Shown here piece after piece: positions 1 through 8,048 of a DNA stretch of 64,000 bases. Every line of letters starts with the position of its first letter. The stretch's first letter is position 1. The notes beneath the pieces were generated by a model, which was not told the DNA's origin, did no database searches, and worked only from the letters and a program-made list of their open reading frames with translations. The translations under genes and the position numbers were made by a program. The DNA comes from Williamsia sp. GTDB lineage: Bacteria; Bacteroidota; Bacteroidia; Chitinophagales; Chitinophagaceae. Location of the stretch: the NCBI GenBank assembly GCA_015069695.1, contig JADCRZ010000027.1:21602-85601 (forward strand), written 5' to 3'.

Positions 1-435
1 TTTTTTAAAAAGTTTATCTATATTCGCTCGCCCAATCTTTTTTAGTTTTTTTTCGTACACAGCAATCCAGCCTCTATGTAATCTCGTATCTGATTATGAC
101 TTACACATTTAGTTAAACATGATGTGTAAGCAGAACAGAGATTCAGGTATTCAAAGTAGACAATTTTTTTTGACAAAATATTGAATAGATCAATCCGGTC
201 TCTTGTGAGCAAGTGGCGGAATGATCTGTAAAGACGGTGTATAGTGGGATTTTCAAACCGGCCGGCCCTTTTTATGGCTGGCCTTTTCTTTTTAAGTATC
301 ACATTTTTATAACATCCCTGAAACAAAGCAACCACAAAGGGCGATAAATGCTAATTTTATACAGGGAGTGAAGCGTAAATTATTAGCGGCGTTTCCAGGC
401 CCGCTCCCCTCATCTCCATCCCTTTTATACAACAT
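1..435. other. Leading gap without a supported gene
   Basis: No reading frame here has recognisable protein features; the one long frame on the minus strand has no family signature. The first 240 bases are AT-rich. A strong plus-strand terminator-like hairpin at 260-283 has no plus-strand gene before it inside the window, so it either ends a gene lying to the left with a long 3' untranslated region or ends a small RNA. Confidence 0.5.
260..292 (+). terminator. Rho-independent terminator hairpin, orphan
   Basis: The arms GGCCGGCC (260-267) and GGCTGGCC (276-283) pair over eight bases with one G-U. The loop is T-rich and a TTTTCTTTTT tract follows. The U-tract is only on the plus strand, so transcription arriving from the left is terminated before the cytochrome b gene at 436. 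Confidence 0.6.
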
Positions 436-1137
436 ATGAAAACCATCATCAAAAAGCATCCGCTGGCCGTCCGCTGGTTTCACTGGATCAATTTTCCGGT
501 CCTGGCCATCATGATCTGGAGCGGCCTGCTGATCTACTGGGCCAATGATGTATACCGGATCGGGTTTGGTTCCACCACCCTGCTGAAATTTTTTCCGGAT
601 TCTTTTTACAAGGCCCTCAACATTCCATTCCGGCTCGCAGAGGGCATGGCCTATCACTTTGTATTTATGTGGCTTTTTGCCATCAACGGGATCTTATATG
701 TTCTTTTTACATTGATATCCGGACAATGGCGGTACCTCTTCCCTGACAGAAGATCCTTTCAAGAAGCCTGGCTGGTAATCCTGCACGATCTGCATATCAG
801 GAGATCGGCTCCTCCTCAACTCAAGTACAACGGAGCTCAGAAAATTACTTATACAGCGATCATCCTGATGGGATTGGGTTCTCTGCTTTCCGGCCTGGCC
901 ATCTACAAACCTGCCCAGCTAAATTGGCTTTGCAGCTTGATGGGCGGCTATACCGTTGCCCGGGTGATCCATTTTGTGCTGACAATCGGTTATTGCCTGT
1001 TTTTTGTAGTGCACATCCTGCAGGTCATCCGGGCAGGATGGAACAACTTCAGCTCCATGGTTACCGGCTTCGAGGTAGCTGATACGCCCAAACAACCTGC
1101 CGCTTCTGCTGTTAACCAGGAGCCACCAATCATATAG
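436..1137 (+). CDS. Cytochrome b561-type membrane subunit
   Basis: A 233-residue integral membrane protein with about four hydrophobic helices. Histidines placed as haem b ligands are visible: His16 in RWFHW, His74 in AYHF, and His179 and His193 in the last helix pair (RVIHF...FVVHI). This is the pattern of cytochrome b subunits that pass electrons between quinol and an exported oxidoreductase. The next gene, a molybdopterin oxidoreductase, starts one base after this stop, so the two are almost surely co-translated partners. The C-terminal 25 residues are Pro/Ala-rich and probably cytoplasmic or disordered. The natural substrate cannot be read from the sequence. Confidence 0.85.
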   Translation: MKTIIKKHPLAVRWFHWINFPVLAIMIWSGLLIYWANDVYRIGFGSTTLLKFFPDSFYKALNIPFRLAEGMAYHFVFMWLFAINGILYVLFTLISGQWRYLFPDRRSFQEAWLVILHDLHIRRSAPPQLKYNGAQKITYTAIILMGLGSLLSGLAIYKPAQLNWLCSLMGGYTVARVIHFVLTIGYCLFFVVHILQVIRAGWNNFSSMVTGFEVADTPKQPAASAVNQEPPII

Positions 1138-1138
1138 C

Positions 1139-1921
1139 ATGAAAAAAATCTTTCCTTTTTTCAAATCAAAAGGTCCCCGTACCCAGGAAGACCTGATTCG
1201 CAGAAAAACCATTGGATCTTTCCTCTTATTCTTTTTGCTGATCGCACTGGCCATATTCGGCTGGATGCAATTGCGCGTTGCCACTCCCGGCCGCTTGTCA
1301 GATGGCGTGCAAAAACCTTTGCGCAAGGTGCTTGATGTCAACGAAAAGATTTTCAATAGGAATTTCAGCACCCAGCACCTGTCAAAAACCTATCCTGTGT
1401 CGGCTGCAGACAAAAAGGTAAGGGTAAATGGCGATGTAGGAATGAGCGATGATTTTGATCCGGCTTCCTGGAAGCTCCAACTGGTAAAGGCCAGCGGCGA
1501 TACCCTGCTGCTCACGCTGGATGATCTGAAAAAGCTTCCCAAAACCGAAATCGTATTTGATTTCAAATGCATCGAAGGCTGGAGCCAGATCACGCATTGG
1601 GGCGGTGTCCGCTTCCAGGATTTTGTAAAAGCCTATCACCTGGAGAAAGAAGCTTCCATGAAGTACATTGGCATGCATACACCCGATGAAGAATACTATG
1701 TCGGCATCGATATGCCCAGCGCCCTCCACCCGCAAACCCTGCTCTGCTACGAAATGAACGGCAAGCCGCTGCCCCTCAACCAAGGCCAGCCACTGCGCAT
1801 GATCATACCTGTTAAATACGGCATCAAAAGCCTTAAGCGCATCGGCACTCTTTTTTTCAGCGAAAGCCGTCCACCGGATTACTGGTTTGAGAGAGGGTAT
1901 GATTATTACGCGGGGTTGTAG
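1139..1921 (+). CDS. Membrane-anchored molybdopterin-dependent oxidoreductase (sulfite oxidase/YedY fold)
   Basis: A 260-residue protein. Residues about 27-45 form one hydrophobic anchor preceded by Arg21-Arg22, a loose twin-arginine-like start; this fits a cofactor-loaded enzyme exported folded and left membrane-anchored. The catalytic domain shows the molybdenum-ligand cysteine Cys144 in KCIEGWS and the conserved PLRMIIPVKYGIKSLK segment at about 218-233. These are hallmarks of the sulfite oxidase/MsrP molybdenum domain. The dimerisation domain of classical sulfite oxidases is absent. Electrons would come from or go to the cytochrome b encoded one base upstream. Repair of oxidised methionine (as MsrP) or another oxo-transfer are both possible; the partner is not the usual MsrQ/YedZ type. 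Confidence 0.85.
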   Translation: MKKIFPFFKSKGPRTQEDLIRRKTIGSFLLFFLLIALAIFGWMQLRVATPGRLSDGVQKPLRKVLDVNEKIFNRNFSTQHLSKTYPVSAADKKVRVNGDVGMSDDFDPASWKLQLVKASGDTLLLTLDDLKKLPKTEIVFDFKCIEGWSQITHWGGVRFQDFVKAYHLEKEASMKYIGMHTPDEEYYVGIDMPSALHPQTLLCYEMNGKPLPLNQGQPLRMIIPVKYGIKSLKRIGTLFFSESRPPDYWFERGYDYYAGL

Positions 1922-2042
1922 TCTGAACCATAGTTTACAGGATGTGGAGGGGAATGTCTTGAACCTTGATTTACAGGATTAAAGGGATGCTGAAACCACG
2001 AACGTCTCAGCATCCCTTTAATCCTGTAAATCAAGGTTCAGA
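1922..2042. repeat. Long inverted repeat between convergent genes
   Basis: Arms 1961-1993 and 2007-2039 are perfect 33-bp inverted copies around a 13-base loop. A third, diverged copy of the same theme (GTCTGAACCATAGTTTACAG) starts at 1921. The hairpin sits exactly between two convergent genes and can act as a terminator in both directions. Its core resembles the palindrome at 31428-31450, so it appears to be a dispersed repeat. Confidence 0.85.
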
Positions 2043-2981
2043 CTAAAAAGTATTCCTCACCGGCAATACCGTATACCCCTTTTTCTTCAACAAACTCAAC
2101 ACCCCTCTCTCTCCGGCTAGATGCGCTGCACCTACGGCGAAGAGATAGCTCCCTTGGGTAGTAATTGTACCAATTTTAGTAACCCAGTCCTGGTTCCTGT
2201 TGTAGAGCAGGAGGTTCATATATTTTTCCATGCCGCCATCTTCCCTGCTGGAGAGTTCGTTGATTTTTTGGAGGTCTTGCGTGCGGTATACGCGGATGAG
2301 TTCTTTGGTTTGCTCGGCGCCGGCATCCAGGCTGTCGAGCGATTTTACCAGTTCCTTCGCTTGCTCCTGGTAAGGGATGCTGTCGAATACGCTGGCCTGA
2401 AATTTCATGCTTTCCAGTCCCTTGATCTCTTTTTTGTAAGGCTTGGCCTCATTCATGATCATCTGCTCCATGCCGTTTTTCTCCGGGCAGGTCATGCGTT
2501 GTTCTTCTATCATGGTGCTGATGAACATGGGCTTGAAAGATTCCATCATTTGCAGCGGAATGGGGGAAGGATTTTTGGCAAAGTAATCCTTTAGCTTGCT
2601 GTATTCTTCGGGGGTGAGCAGGTCAGAGAGTTTTTGGTTGCCGTTCATGCGGATGTACGACATCACACTCATCATCTCCATCATGTCGTCCATATCTACT
2701 TCAAAGTAGATCTTGTCCACATCGCGGATGATCCCTTTCAAACTGTCCCCTAACTTGATATCGTTTGAACAGAGGATGTGCATGGTGCCGAAGATATAAG
2801 AGGGCTTTTGCATGCCGTTGCCGGATACCTGCCAGAGCAGGGTGTTTTCTTCCGATTTTGTTGCAGCCCCGGTTCCTTTTTGAGCAGCCGGCTTGCTTTT
2901 GGATGTTTCATTCTGTGCACAGGCAAAGGTGGCAATGAGTACCAGGATACCGGCAGGGAGCAGGACTTTTTTCAGGTTCAT
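2043..2981 (-). CDS. TraB/GumN family exported protein
   Basis: A 312-residue protein. Residues 1-22 form a signal peptide, with a cysteine (FACAQ) near the cleavage site that is a poor lipobox. The TraB/GumN domain starts with LLWQVSG and the IFGTMH motif near residue 65 and ends with the VGAAHLAGERG motif and a VLPV strand; these conserved His/Glu-containing motifs define a fold related to Tiki-type metalloproteases. Many Bacteroidota carry several copies and their function is poorly known. It is the last gene of a minus-strand run with ubiD and porQ, 45 bases after the ubiD stop, and it ends at the inverted repeat. Confidence 0.85.
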   Translation of the reverse strand: MNLKKVLLPAGILVLIATFACAQNETSKSKPAAQKGTGAATKSEENTLLWQVSGNGMQKPSYIFGTMHILCSNDIKLGDSLKGIIRDVDKIYFEVDMDDMMEMMSVMSYIRMNGNQKLSDLLTPEEYSKLKDYFAKNPSPIPLQMMESFKPMFISTMIEEQRMTCPEKNGMEQMIMNEAKPYKKEIKGLESMKFQASVFDSIPYQEQAKELVKSLDSLDAGAEQTKELIRVYRTQDLQKINELSSREDGGMEKYMNLLLYNRNQDWVTKIGTITTQGSYLFAVGAAHLAGERGVLSLLKKKGYTVLPVRNTF

Positions 2982-3026
2982 GATCCAGATCTGTTTATAA
3001 ATAAATAGGTGTTGGTACGGAAAATA

Positions 3027-4949
3027 TTATTGTACCATTGCTTCTTCTCCGTACAACTGATTTTTAAATTTAAGCGAAGGAGAAGGGATAAAGGGGCCGA
3101 TGTTCAGGTCGTTCCATTTCCGGTCTACAGCTTCGATCGTTTCATCTGCCGCTACAATGATGTTGGGCCAGTCGCGCTGAAAATTATCCAGTTCCTTGGT
3201 TTTACGCGTGCCGTCCAATCCCATGCAGGCAATCATTTTGCCTTGCTGCAGCCCGGATGGCCTGCTGGCGGGAATACTGTCCCGTTTAGGATCCAGGTTG
3301 TTGCAAAAGCGCCAGAGTGCAACCGGAAGATCGTGCGCATCAACGGTATGTTCTACATACAAGATCAGCTTGGTGCTTTCTGCATCCGGGAGCGCAGTTA
3401 TTTTTTCATGCAAATCCCTGATATGTCCCCGCCGTTTTTTTTCCACTGCGATAACAAGGCAGGGAATTTTTTTATCAAGCAGGGACAGGTTTACACTCGT
3501 TATCTCAGGAAACTGTTGGCGGAGTTCATCTTCAGATAAATGCCAGCTGTCTTCCCCGGCTGCATACTCATCTGCTACTTCTTCCTCGTATTTCCGGGTT
3601 CCATCGATGCACATCTTTCCGCCAAATCCTAATTTGCTGCAGCTGTGATCCAGCACGTCCATCGGACCGCTGCTGAATGAAATATCCTCCAGGGGATGCA
3701 GGTTGCGGAAAACCCATTGCGCGAGGGACAGATAGTCCTGGATCTTGACATGCTCATCCGTAAGCACCAGGATCTTGTTAAACATCATCTGCCCGGCGCC
3801 CCAGAGTGCGTTCATTACTTTTTGTCCCTGTCCGGCATATTCCTTTTTGATCTGGGCAATTACCAGGTTGTGAAACACGCCTTCAACCGGCATGTCCATG
3901 TCGATGATCTCCGGCACCATCGTCATTTTAATGGGTGCGAGAAAAATGCGTTCAGTGGCTTTGCCTAACCAGGCATCTTCCTGCGGCGGAATACCAACAA
4001 TAGTAGCCGGATAGATCGCGCCTTTTCTATGGGTGATGCAGGTGACGTGAAACTTCGGGTACCAATCTGGCAAGGAATAATAACCTGTATGGTCCCCGAA
4101 TGGTCCTTCCCAAATAAGTTCATCGGTGGGGTCCACATATCCTTCAATGATAAAATCTGCATCTGCAGGCACTTCGATGGCAGGCTGGGTGATGCAGCGT
4201 ACCAGTTCCACTTTTTTCTTCCGGAGAAAACCCGCCAGCATGTATTCATCCACGTTTTCAGGCAGGGGTGCCGTGGCACTGTAAGCATAAACAGGATCGC
4301 CGCCAAGCGCAACGGCCACCGGCATTCTCTCGCCTGTTTTTTTATACTCTGAAAAATGTTTGGCTGAAACCTTGTGCTTGTGCCAGTGCATACCGGTCAT
4401 CGTAGGAGAAAATACCTGCATGCGATACATGCCTACGTTGCGGGTCTGCGTTACGGGGTCTTTGGTATGGATGATGGGAAGCGTTACAAACGGTCCGCCA
4501 TCTTTGGGCCAGCAGGTAATCACCGGCAGCTGCGTCATGTCCGGATCTTTCCATACCACTTCCTGGCATTCACCGCGTCCTGCTTTTACGGCGGGCATCC
4601 AGCTGGCAAAACGGGCCAGCTGCGGCAGCATGCGGAGTTTGTCCAGGATGCCTTCCTTCGGACCAGCCAGCATTTTAAAAAGATCTTCTATTTCGGTGGC
4701 TACATCGTTGAGGTGCTCCACGCCAAGGGCGAGGCACATTCTTTTTTCACTTCCGTACGCATTCATCAAGACCGGAAAGGGGGTGCCGGTATTTTCAAAA
4801 AGGAGGGCTTTGCCTCCATCACCGCTCTTGCTGATCCGGTCTGTAATTTCAGCGATCTCTAATTTCGGATCAACAAAGGTTTTGATGCGGAGCAACTCTC
4901 CTGCCTTTTCCAGCTTGTCAACAAATTCACGCAAATTTCTAAACGCCAT
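3027..4949 (-). CDS. UbiD family decarboxylase (menaquinone-type)
   Basis: About 640 residues, longer than E. coli UbiD (about 500) but usual for the Bacteroidota form. I chose the ATG at 4949 (MAFRNLREFVDKLEKAG), because this is the conserved UbiD start and it removes the overlap with porQ that the upstream ATG at 5051 would cause. Family motifs include LLFENTG near the start, MYRMQV, a GDP segment and an IVGIPPQEDAWLGKATE stretch in the prenyl-FMN domain. UbiD enzymes decarboxylate aromatic or unsaturated acids using prenylated FMN made by UbiX, and in this lineage the usual annotation is a menaquinone-pathway decarboxylase. No ubiX is in the window. Likely co-transcribed with porQ and the TraB gene. 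Confidence 0.88.
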   Translation of the reverse strand: MAFRNLREFVDKLEKAGELLRIKTFVDPKLEIAEITDRISKSGDGGKALLFENTGTPFPVLMNAYGSEKRMCLALGVEHLNDVATEIEDLFKMLAGPKEGILDKLRMLPQLARFASWMPAVKAGRGECQEVVWKDPDMTQLPVITCWPKDGGPFVTLPIIHTKDPVTQTRNVGMYRMQVFSPTMTGMHWHKHKVSAKHFSEYKKTGERMPVAVALGGDPVYAYSATAPLPENVDEYMLAGFLRKKKVELVRCITQPAIEVPADADFIIEGYVDPTDELIWEGPFGDHTGYYSLPDWYPKFHVTCITHRKGAIYPATIVGIPPQEDAWLGKATERIFLAPIKMTMVPEIIDMDMPVEGVFHNLVIAQIKKEYAGQGQKVMNALWGAGQMMFNKILVLTDEHVKIQDYLSLAQWVFRNLHPLEDISFSSGPMDVLDHSCSKLGFGGKMCIDGTRKYEEEVADEYAAGEDSWHLSEDELRQQFPEITSVNLSLLDKKIPCLVIAVEKKRRGHIRDLHEKITALPDAESTKLILYVEHTVDAHDLPVALWRFCNNLDPKRDSIPASRPSGLQQGKMIACMGLDGTRKTKELDNFQRDWPNIIVAADETIEAVDRKWNDLNIGPFIPSPSLKFKNQLYGEEAMVQ

Positions 4950-5004
4950 GCCTGCTTTTTTCGGTTCAAAGGTATAACAGAAAGGAAAGCGGGAATGTTT
5001 TGTG

Positions 5005-6084
5005 TTACCAACCGATCCGCTCTCCCAAATTACCCAGACCAAAATATTCATTCAGCTGTAAATTGATGCCTAACTGGTTGTAAGCCCGCGTGCTTTGATA
5101 ATAAGCGCGGGCATAACGGAGCTGGATCTTCTGGAATAGTACGCCTATGCCCAAAGAAAAACCGTTCAGTCCGTTTGCCGCATTCGCTATATTCAACTCT
5201 GTTCTTCGAAGATGGTTATATGCCCCGGTTATCTCCAGCTTGTCTCCAACATACAGCTGGGTGGCAAACACGATGTGCTGAAATAATTTTTCCACCACGT
5301 CACCGCCTGGTGCCTTGCCCTGGTCGAACCCGTTCTGGTTGTTAAACAAGGTATCGCGATACAGAATATTGAAGCGATGCAGGTGGTGGGCGGTTATGGA
5401 AAATTGAAGGGGGGCATGGAGTAGTTTCTTGCTGATACCAAGCTGCAGGTCGAATGGCAGTTCATCACCACTACTGCCTGCATACTTCCTGATCTGTACA
5501 CCCATATTTTTTGCCACCAGCGATGCCTGAAATCCTTTGGCGCTGTCAAAATAAGCAGTTCCTATATCCAATGCCAATCCGCTGGAGCGGTAGAGGCCGT
5601 AGTTGGAATGCAGAAATTTAAGGGTAGCCCCATAGTACCATTTTGTTTCATATTTTCTTGCAGCGCTGAGCTGGGCTACATAATCTGAAGGATGAAAATT
5701 GCCTTCTACATTGCCGCCGGCATCTGTTTGGGATAGGGTACCGTAATCAAAATAAACGATTCCGGCTGCAAAGTTGGTGGCTGTTTTCTGATGGTAATAA
5801 TCCATCATGGCATGGTAGTTTTTGATGCCTGCGTACATCGAATTAAACACCGCCGAAAATTGTCCATGCTCTCCGGGGCGCAAAAGGGAAGGATTGTTAA
5901 AGCCCATGCCCACATCCTGTGTAATGGCCGACACATTGATACCACCCAGGGCAGTCAGCTGCGGCGTGTTTGGTAACTTGACGAAATTAAACACAGAACT
6001 GCCCCCCAGCGTTTGTGCATCAGCGTAGGCCAGGAGAAAAAGTAAGAAGAAAGGAATCATTCGCCGGCAGGTAGCAAAAAGCAT
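5005..6084 (-). CDS. porQ: Type IX secretion system protein PorQ
   Basis: About 359 residues from the ATG at 6084. This start gives a basic n-region (CRR) and a hydrophobic signal peptide ending in YADAQ; an ATG at 6060 is also possible. The mature start (QTLGGSSVFNFVKLPNTPQ, then LGGINVS and DVGMGFNNPSLL) is the PorQ signature. The rest is beta-rich, as expected for a 14-strand FadL-like barrel. PorQ belongs to the attachment or shuttle complex of the type IX secretion system, which exports gliding and hydrolytic proteins in Bacteroidota. The gene lies between pyrH and ubiD on the same strand, a location not needed for its function. Confidence 0.88.
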   Translation of the reverse strand: MLFATCRRMIPFFLLFLLAYADAQTLGGSSVFNFVKLPNTPQLTALGGINVSAITQDVGMGFNNPSLLRPGEHGQFSAVFNSMYAGIKNYHAMMDYYHQKTATNFAAGIVYFDYGTLSQTDAGGNVEGNFHPSDYVAQLSAARKYETKWYYGATLKFLHSNYGLYRSSGLALDIGTAYFDSAKGFQASLVAKNMGVQIRKYAGSSGDELPFDLQLGISKKLLHAPLQFSITAHHLHRFNILYRDTLFNNQNGFDQGKAPGGDVVEKLFQHIVFATQLYVGDKLEITGAYNHLRRTELNIANAANGLNGFSLGIGVLFQKIQLRYARAYYQSTRAYNQLGINLQLNEYFGLGNLGERIGW

Positions 6085-6167
6085 GGGGCAATCTATGCGT
6101 ATTTCTTCAGAAAACAACCCGTCTTAACAATTGCCGGACGCATGCAGGCAAACAAAACTCAATAGAG

Positions 6168-6881
6168 TTAACCTGTTACCAGGGTACCTACAGCTTCTCC
6201 CATCACCACTTTCAACAGGTTGCCTGGTTTGTTCATGTTGAATACAATGATCGGCAGCTTGTTTTCCATGCAAAGGGTAAATGCCGTCATGTCCATCACC
6301 CGCAGGTTGTTGAGCAGGCATTCTGCAAAAGTGATCTCTGTATACTTGGTTGCAGTCAGGTCCTTTTCCGGATCGGCTGTGTAGATGCCGTCCACCCTCG
6401 TGCCTTTTAGAATAACTTCTGCCTTTATCTCGATCGCGCGGAGCGAGCCGGCTGTATCTGTTGTGAAATAAGGATTACCAGTGCCTGCGCCAAAGATCAC
6501 GACCCGGCCTTTTTCCAGGTGCCGCATGGCCCTGCGCCGGATATAAGGCTCCGCAATCTGTTCCATTTTAATGGCACTCTGCAGGCGGGTGTATACGCCT
6601 ACTTTTTCCAGTCCGGCCTGCACAGCCATTCCATTGATCACCGTAGCAAGCATGCCCATATAATCACCATGTGCCCTTTCAATGCCGGTTTCTATTTCGT
6701 TGATGCCCCTGTAAATATTACCACCACCGATCACGACAGCGACTTCCACACCCGCATCCACGACCGATTTGATCTCTCTTGCATACCGGGAGATCACCGA
6801 AGAATCCAGCCCAAAGCTTTTATCACCCATTAAAGATTCACCGGACAATTTGAGTAAGATTCGTTTAAATTTCGGTTCCAT
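6168..6881 (-). CDS. pyrH: Uridylate kinase (UMP kinase)
   Basis: 237 residues from the ATG at 6881 ([17 protein letters not shown]). The 45 residues that an earlier ATG would add are unrelated to the family. It shows the amino-acid-kinase fold motifs: KLSGESL at the start, [11 protein letters not shown] for phosphate binding, and [17 protein letters not shown] near residue 135. PyrH phosphorylates UMP to UDP as a hexamer, normally activated by GTP and inhibited by UTP. In many bacteria it sits with frr and tsf; here it stands between porQ and the nusG terminator, on the same strand as both. Confidence 0.95.
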   Translation of the reverse strand: MEPKFKRILLKLSGESLMGDKSFGLDSSVISRYAREIKSVVDAGVEVAVVIGGGNIYRGINEIETGIERAHGDYMGMLATVINGMAVQAGLEKVGVYTRLQSAIKMEQIAEPYIRRRAMRHLEKGRVVIFGAGTGNPYFTTDTAGSLRAIEIKAEVILKGTRVDGIYTADPEKDLTATKYTEITFAECLLNNLRVMDMTAFTLCMENKLPIIVFNMNKPGNLLKVVMGEAVGTLVTG

Positions 6882-7020
6882 GCTGAGAGGGTTTTTGATT
6901 GCGCTGCGAAGATAAATTTTTAATGATAATAGTATAAATTGATTCCGATCCTGGCAATAGTGAAAAACACTTATAGGAAGTATGTTGTGCAAACAGAGCG
7001 CCGGATGAGAAGGCATAAAA

Positions 7021-7049
7021 AAAGACCATCTTTTTACAAGATGATCTTT
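7021..7049 (-). terminator. Intrinsic terminator after nusG
   Basis: Arms 7021-7032 and 7038-7049 pair over twelve bases with a five-base loop; the single mismatch becomes a U-G pair in the minus-strand RNA. That strand continues into a run of seven U residues. It separates nusG from pyrH. Confidence 0.8.
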
Positions 7050-7073
7050 TTCACTGATTTATAGCCGGGCTGT

Positions 7074-7643
7074 TTAAGCCAGTTTTTCTACCTGCATGTA
7101 GTTAAGTTCAACAGGCGTAGAACGGCCAAATATTTTTACCGTTACTTTTAATTTCTTCTTCTCGTCGTTCACCTCTTCAATGATGCCGTTGAAATCATTG
7201 AACGGTCCTTCGATGATCTTGATGGTTTCGCCAACGATGAACGGCTCGCTCATGCTTACGCCGCCAACTTCCGCCATTTCATCCATTTTGCCGAGCATCT
7301 TATTGACTTCGGCTTTGCGCAGGGCGATCGGATTTTCCTTGCCTAAAAAATGAATTACGTTAGAGGTGTTTTTGATGGTTTCGCGGATATCGTCATTTAA
7401 TTTGCCATCCTGCACTTCGATCATTACATAACCCGGATAGTAGTTGCGCTCGCGCATAACTTTTTTCCCGTTCTGTACTTTGTAAACTTTTTCTACCGGC
7501 AGGAAAACCTGTTTTACGATCTCGCTCCAGCCGCTTCTTGATATTTCTTTATCGAGGTATTCTTTTACTTTGCGTTCTTTTCCGCTCACAACGCGCAGAA
7601 CATACCATTTGGTTTCTTCCTTAACTTCTTTGACCGCTTCCAT
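7074..7643 (-). CDS. nusG: Transcription antitermination factor NusG
   Basis: 189 residues. The N-terminal NGN domain begins with KWYVLRVVSGKERKV and carries the NYYPGYVMIEV strand. The C-terminal KOW domain is FIVGETIKIIEGPFNDFNGI. NusG binds the RNA polymerase clamp and links elongation to Rho, or to the ribosome through S10. It follows secE by three bases, the nearly universal secE-nusG pairing. Unusually, the next element is a terminator and then pyrH, not rplK-rplA-rplJ-rplL-rpoB-rpoC. Confidence 0.96.
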   Translation of the reverse strand: MEAVKEVKEETKWYVLRVVSGKERKVKEYLDKEISRSGWSEIVKQVFLPVEKVYKVQNGKKVMRERNYYPGYVMIEVQDGKLNDDIRETIKNTSNVIHFLGKENPIALRKAEVNKMLGKMDEMAEVGGVSMSEPFIVGETIKIIEGPFNDFNGIIEEVNDEKKKLKVTVKIFGRSTPVELNYMQVEKLA

Positions 7644-7646
7644 ACA

Positions 7647-7844
7647 CTAGGATTTGAAAAAATTGTAGATAAACTGAAGCACTTGGCTGGAAGCAGCATC
7701 CATAACAAAAACAATTGCCGTGATCAGCACGGTGGCAACCAGAACGATGATGGTTGATTGTTGCAGCTGGGCCCAGGTAGGCCAGGTTACTTTTTCAACC
7801 AGTTCTTTGTATGATTCGTTGAAATATGTTCCGAATTTATTCAT
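7647..7844 (-). CDS. secE: Preprotein translocase subunit SecE
   Basis: 65 residues, the short single-helix form of SecE. The amphipathic segment SYKELVEKVTWPTW precedes one transmembrane helix at about residues 30-50. SecE clamps SecY in the Sec translocon. It lies between tRNA-Trp and nusG on the same strand, in conserved order. Confidence 0.95.
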   Translation of the reverse strand: MNKFGTYFNESYKELVEKVTWPTWAQLQQSTIIVLVATVLITAIVFVMDAASSQVLQFIYNFFKS

Positions 7845-7912
7845 GCGTCATTGTTTGAGAAAATTTCTACGGTCGCACTTGTTACATCAACACCTAATTT
7901 TCAGCTAAGCTG

Positions 7913-7983
7913 CACGGGCACTAGGATTCGAACCCAGATCAAAGGTTTTGGAGACCTCTATTCTACCATTGAACTATGCCCGT
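7913..7983 (-). tRNA. tRNA-Trp (CCA)
   Basis: Read on the minus strand, the acceptor ACGGGCA pairs with TGCCCGT, the T-loop GGTTCGAATC is present, and the anticodon stem-loop GAGGT-CTCCAAA-ACCTT gives anticodon CCA. The position between tuf and secE is conserved in Bacteroidota. No encoded CCA tail is seen. Confidence 0.96.
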
Positions 7984-7993
7984 AAGTTTAAAA

Positions 7994-8027
7994 GTCATTG
8001 ATCAACAGAAAACCATTGATCAATGAC
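7994..8027 (-). terminator. Terminator hairpin between tuf and tRNA-Trp
   Basis: A perfect 12-bp stem, GTCATTGATCAA (7994-8005) with its complement at 8016-8027, has a ten-base loop and is followed on the minus strand by a short U-tract. It could end the tuf message or act as a processing hairpin before tRNA-Trp. Confidence 0.65.
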
Positions 8028-8048
8028 CTTATAATATAAATGTACAAC

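Noticed and set aside
42..335. Minus-strand frame of 97 residues at the left end
   Set aside because: No motif, composition of AT-rich spacer DNA, and it runs through the terminator hairpin at 260-283.
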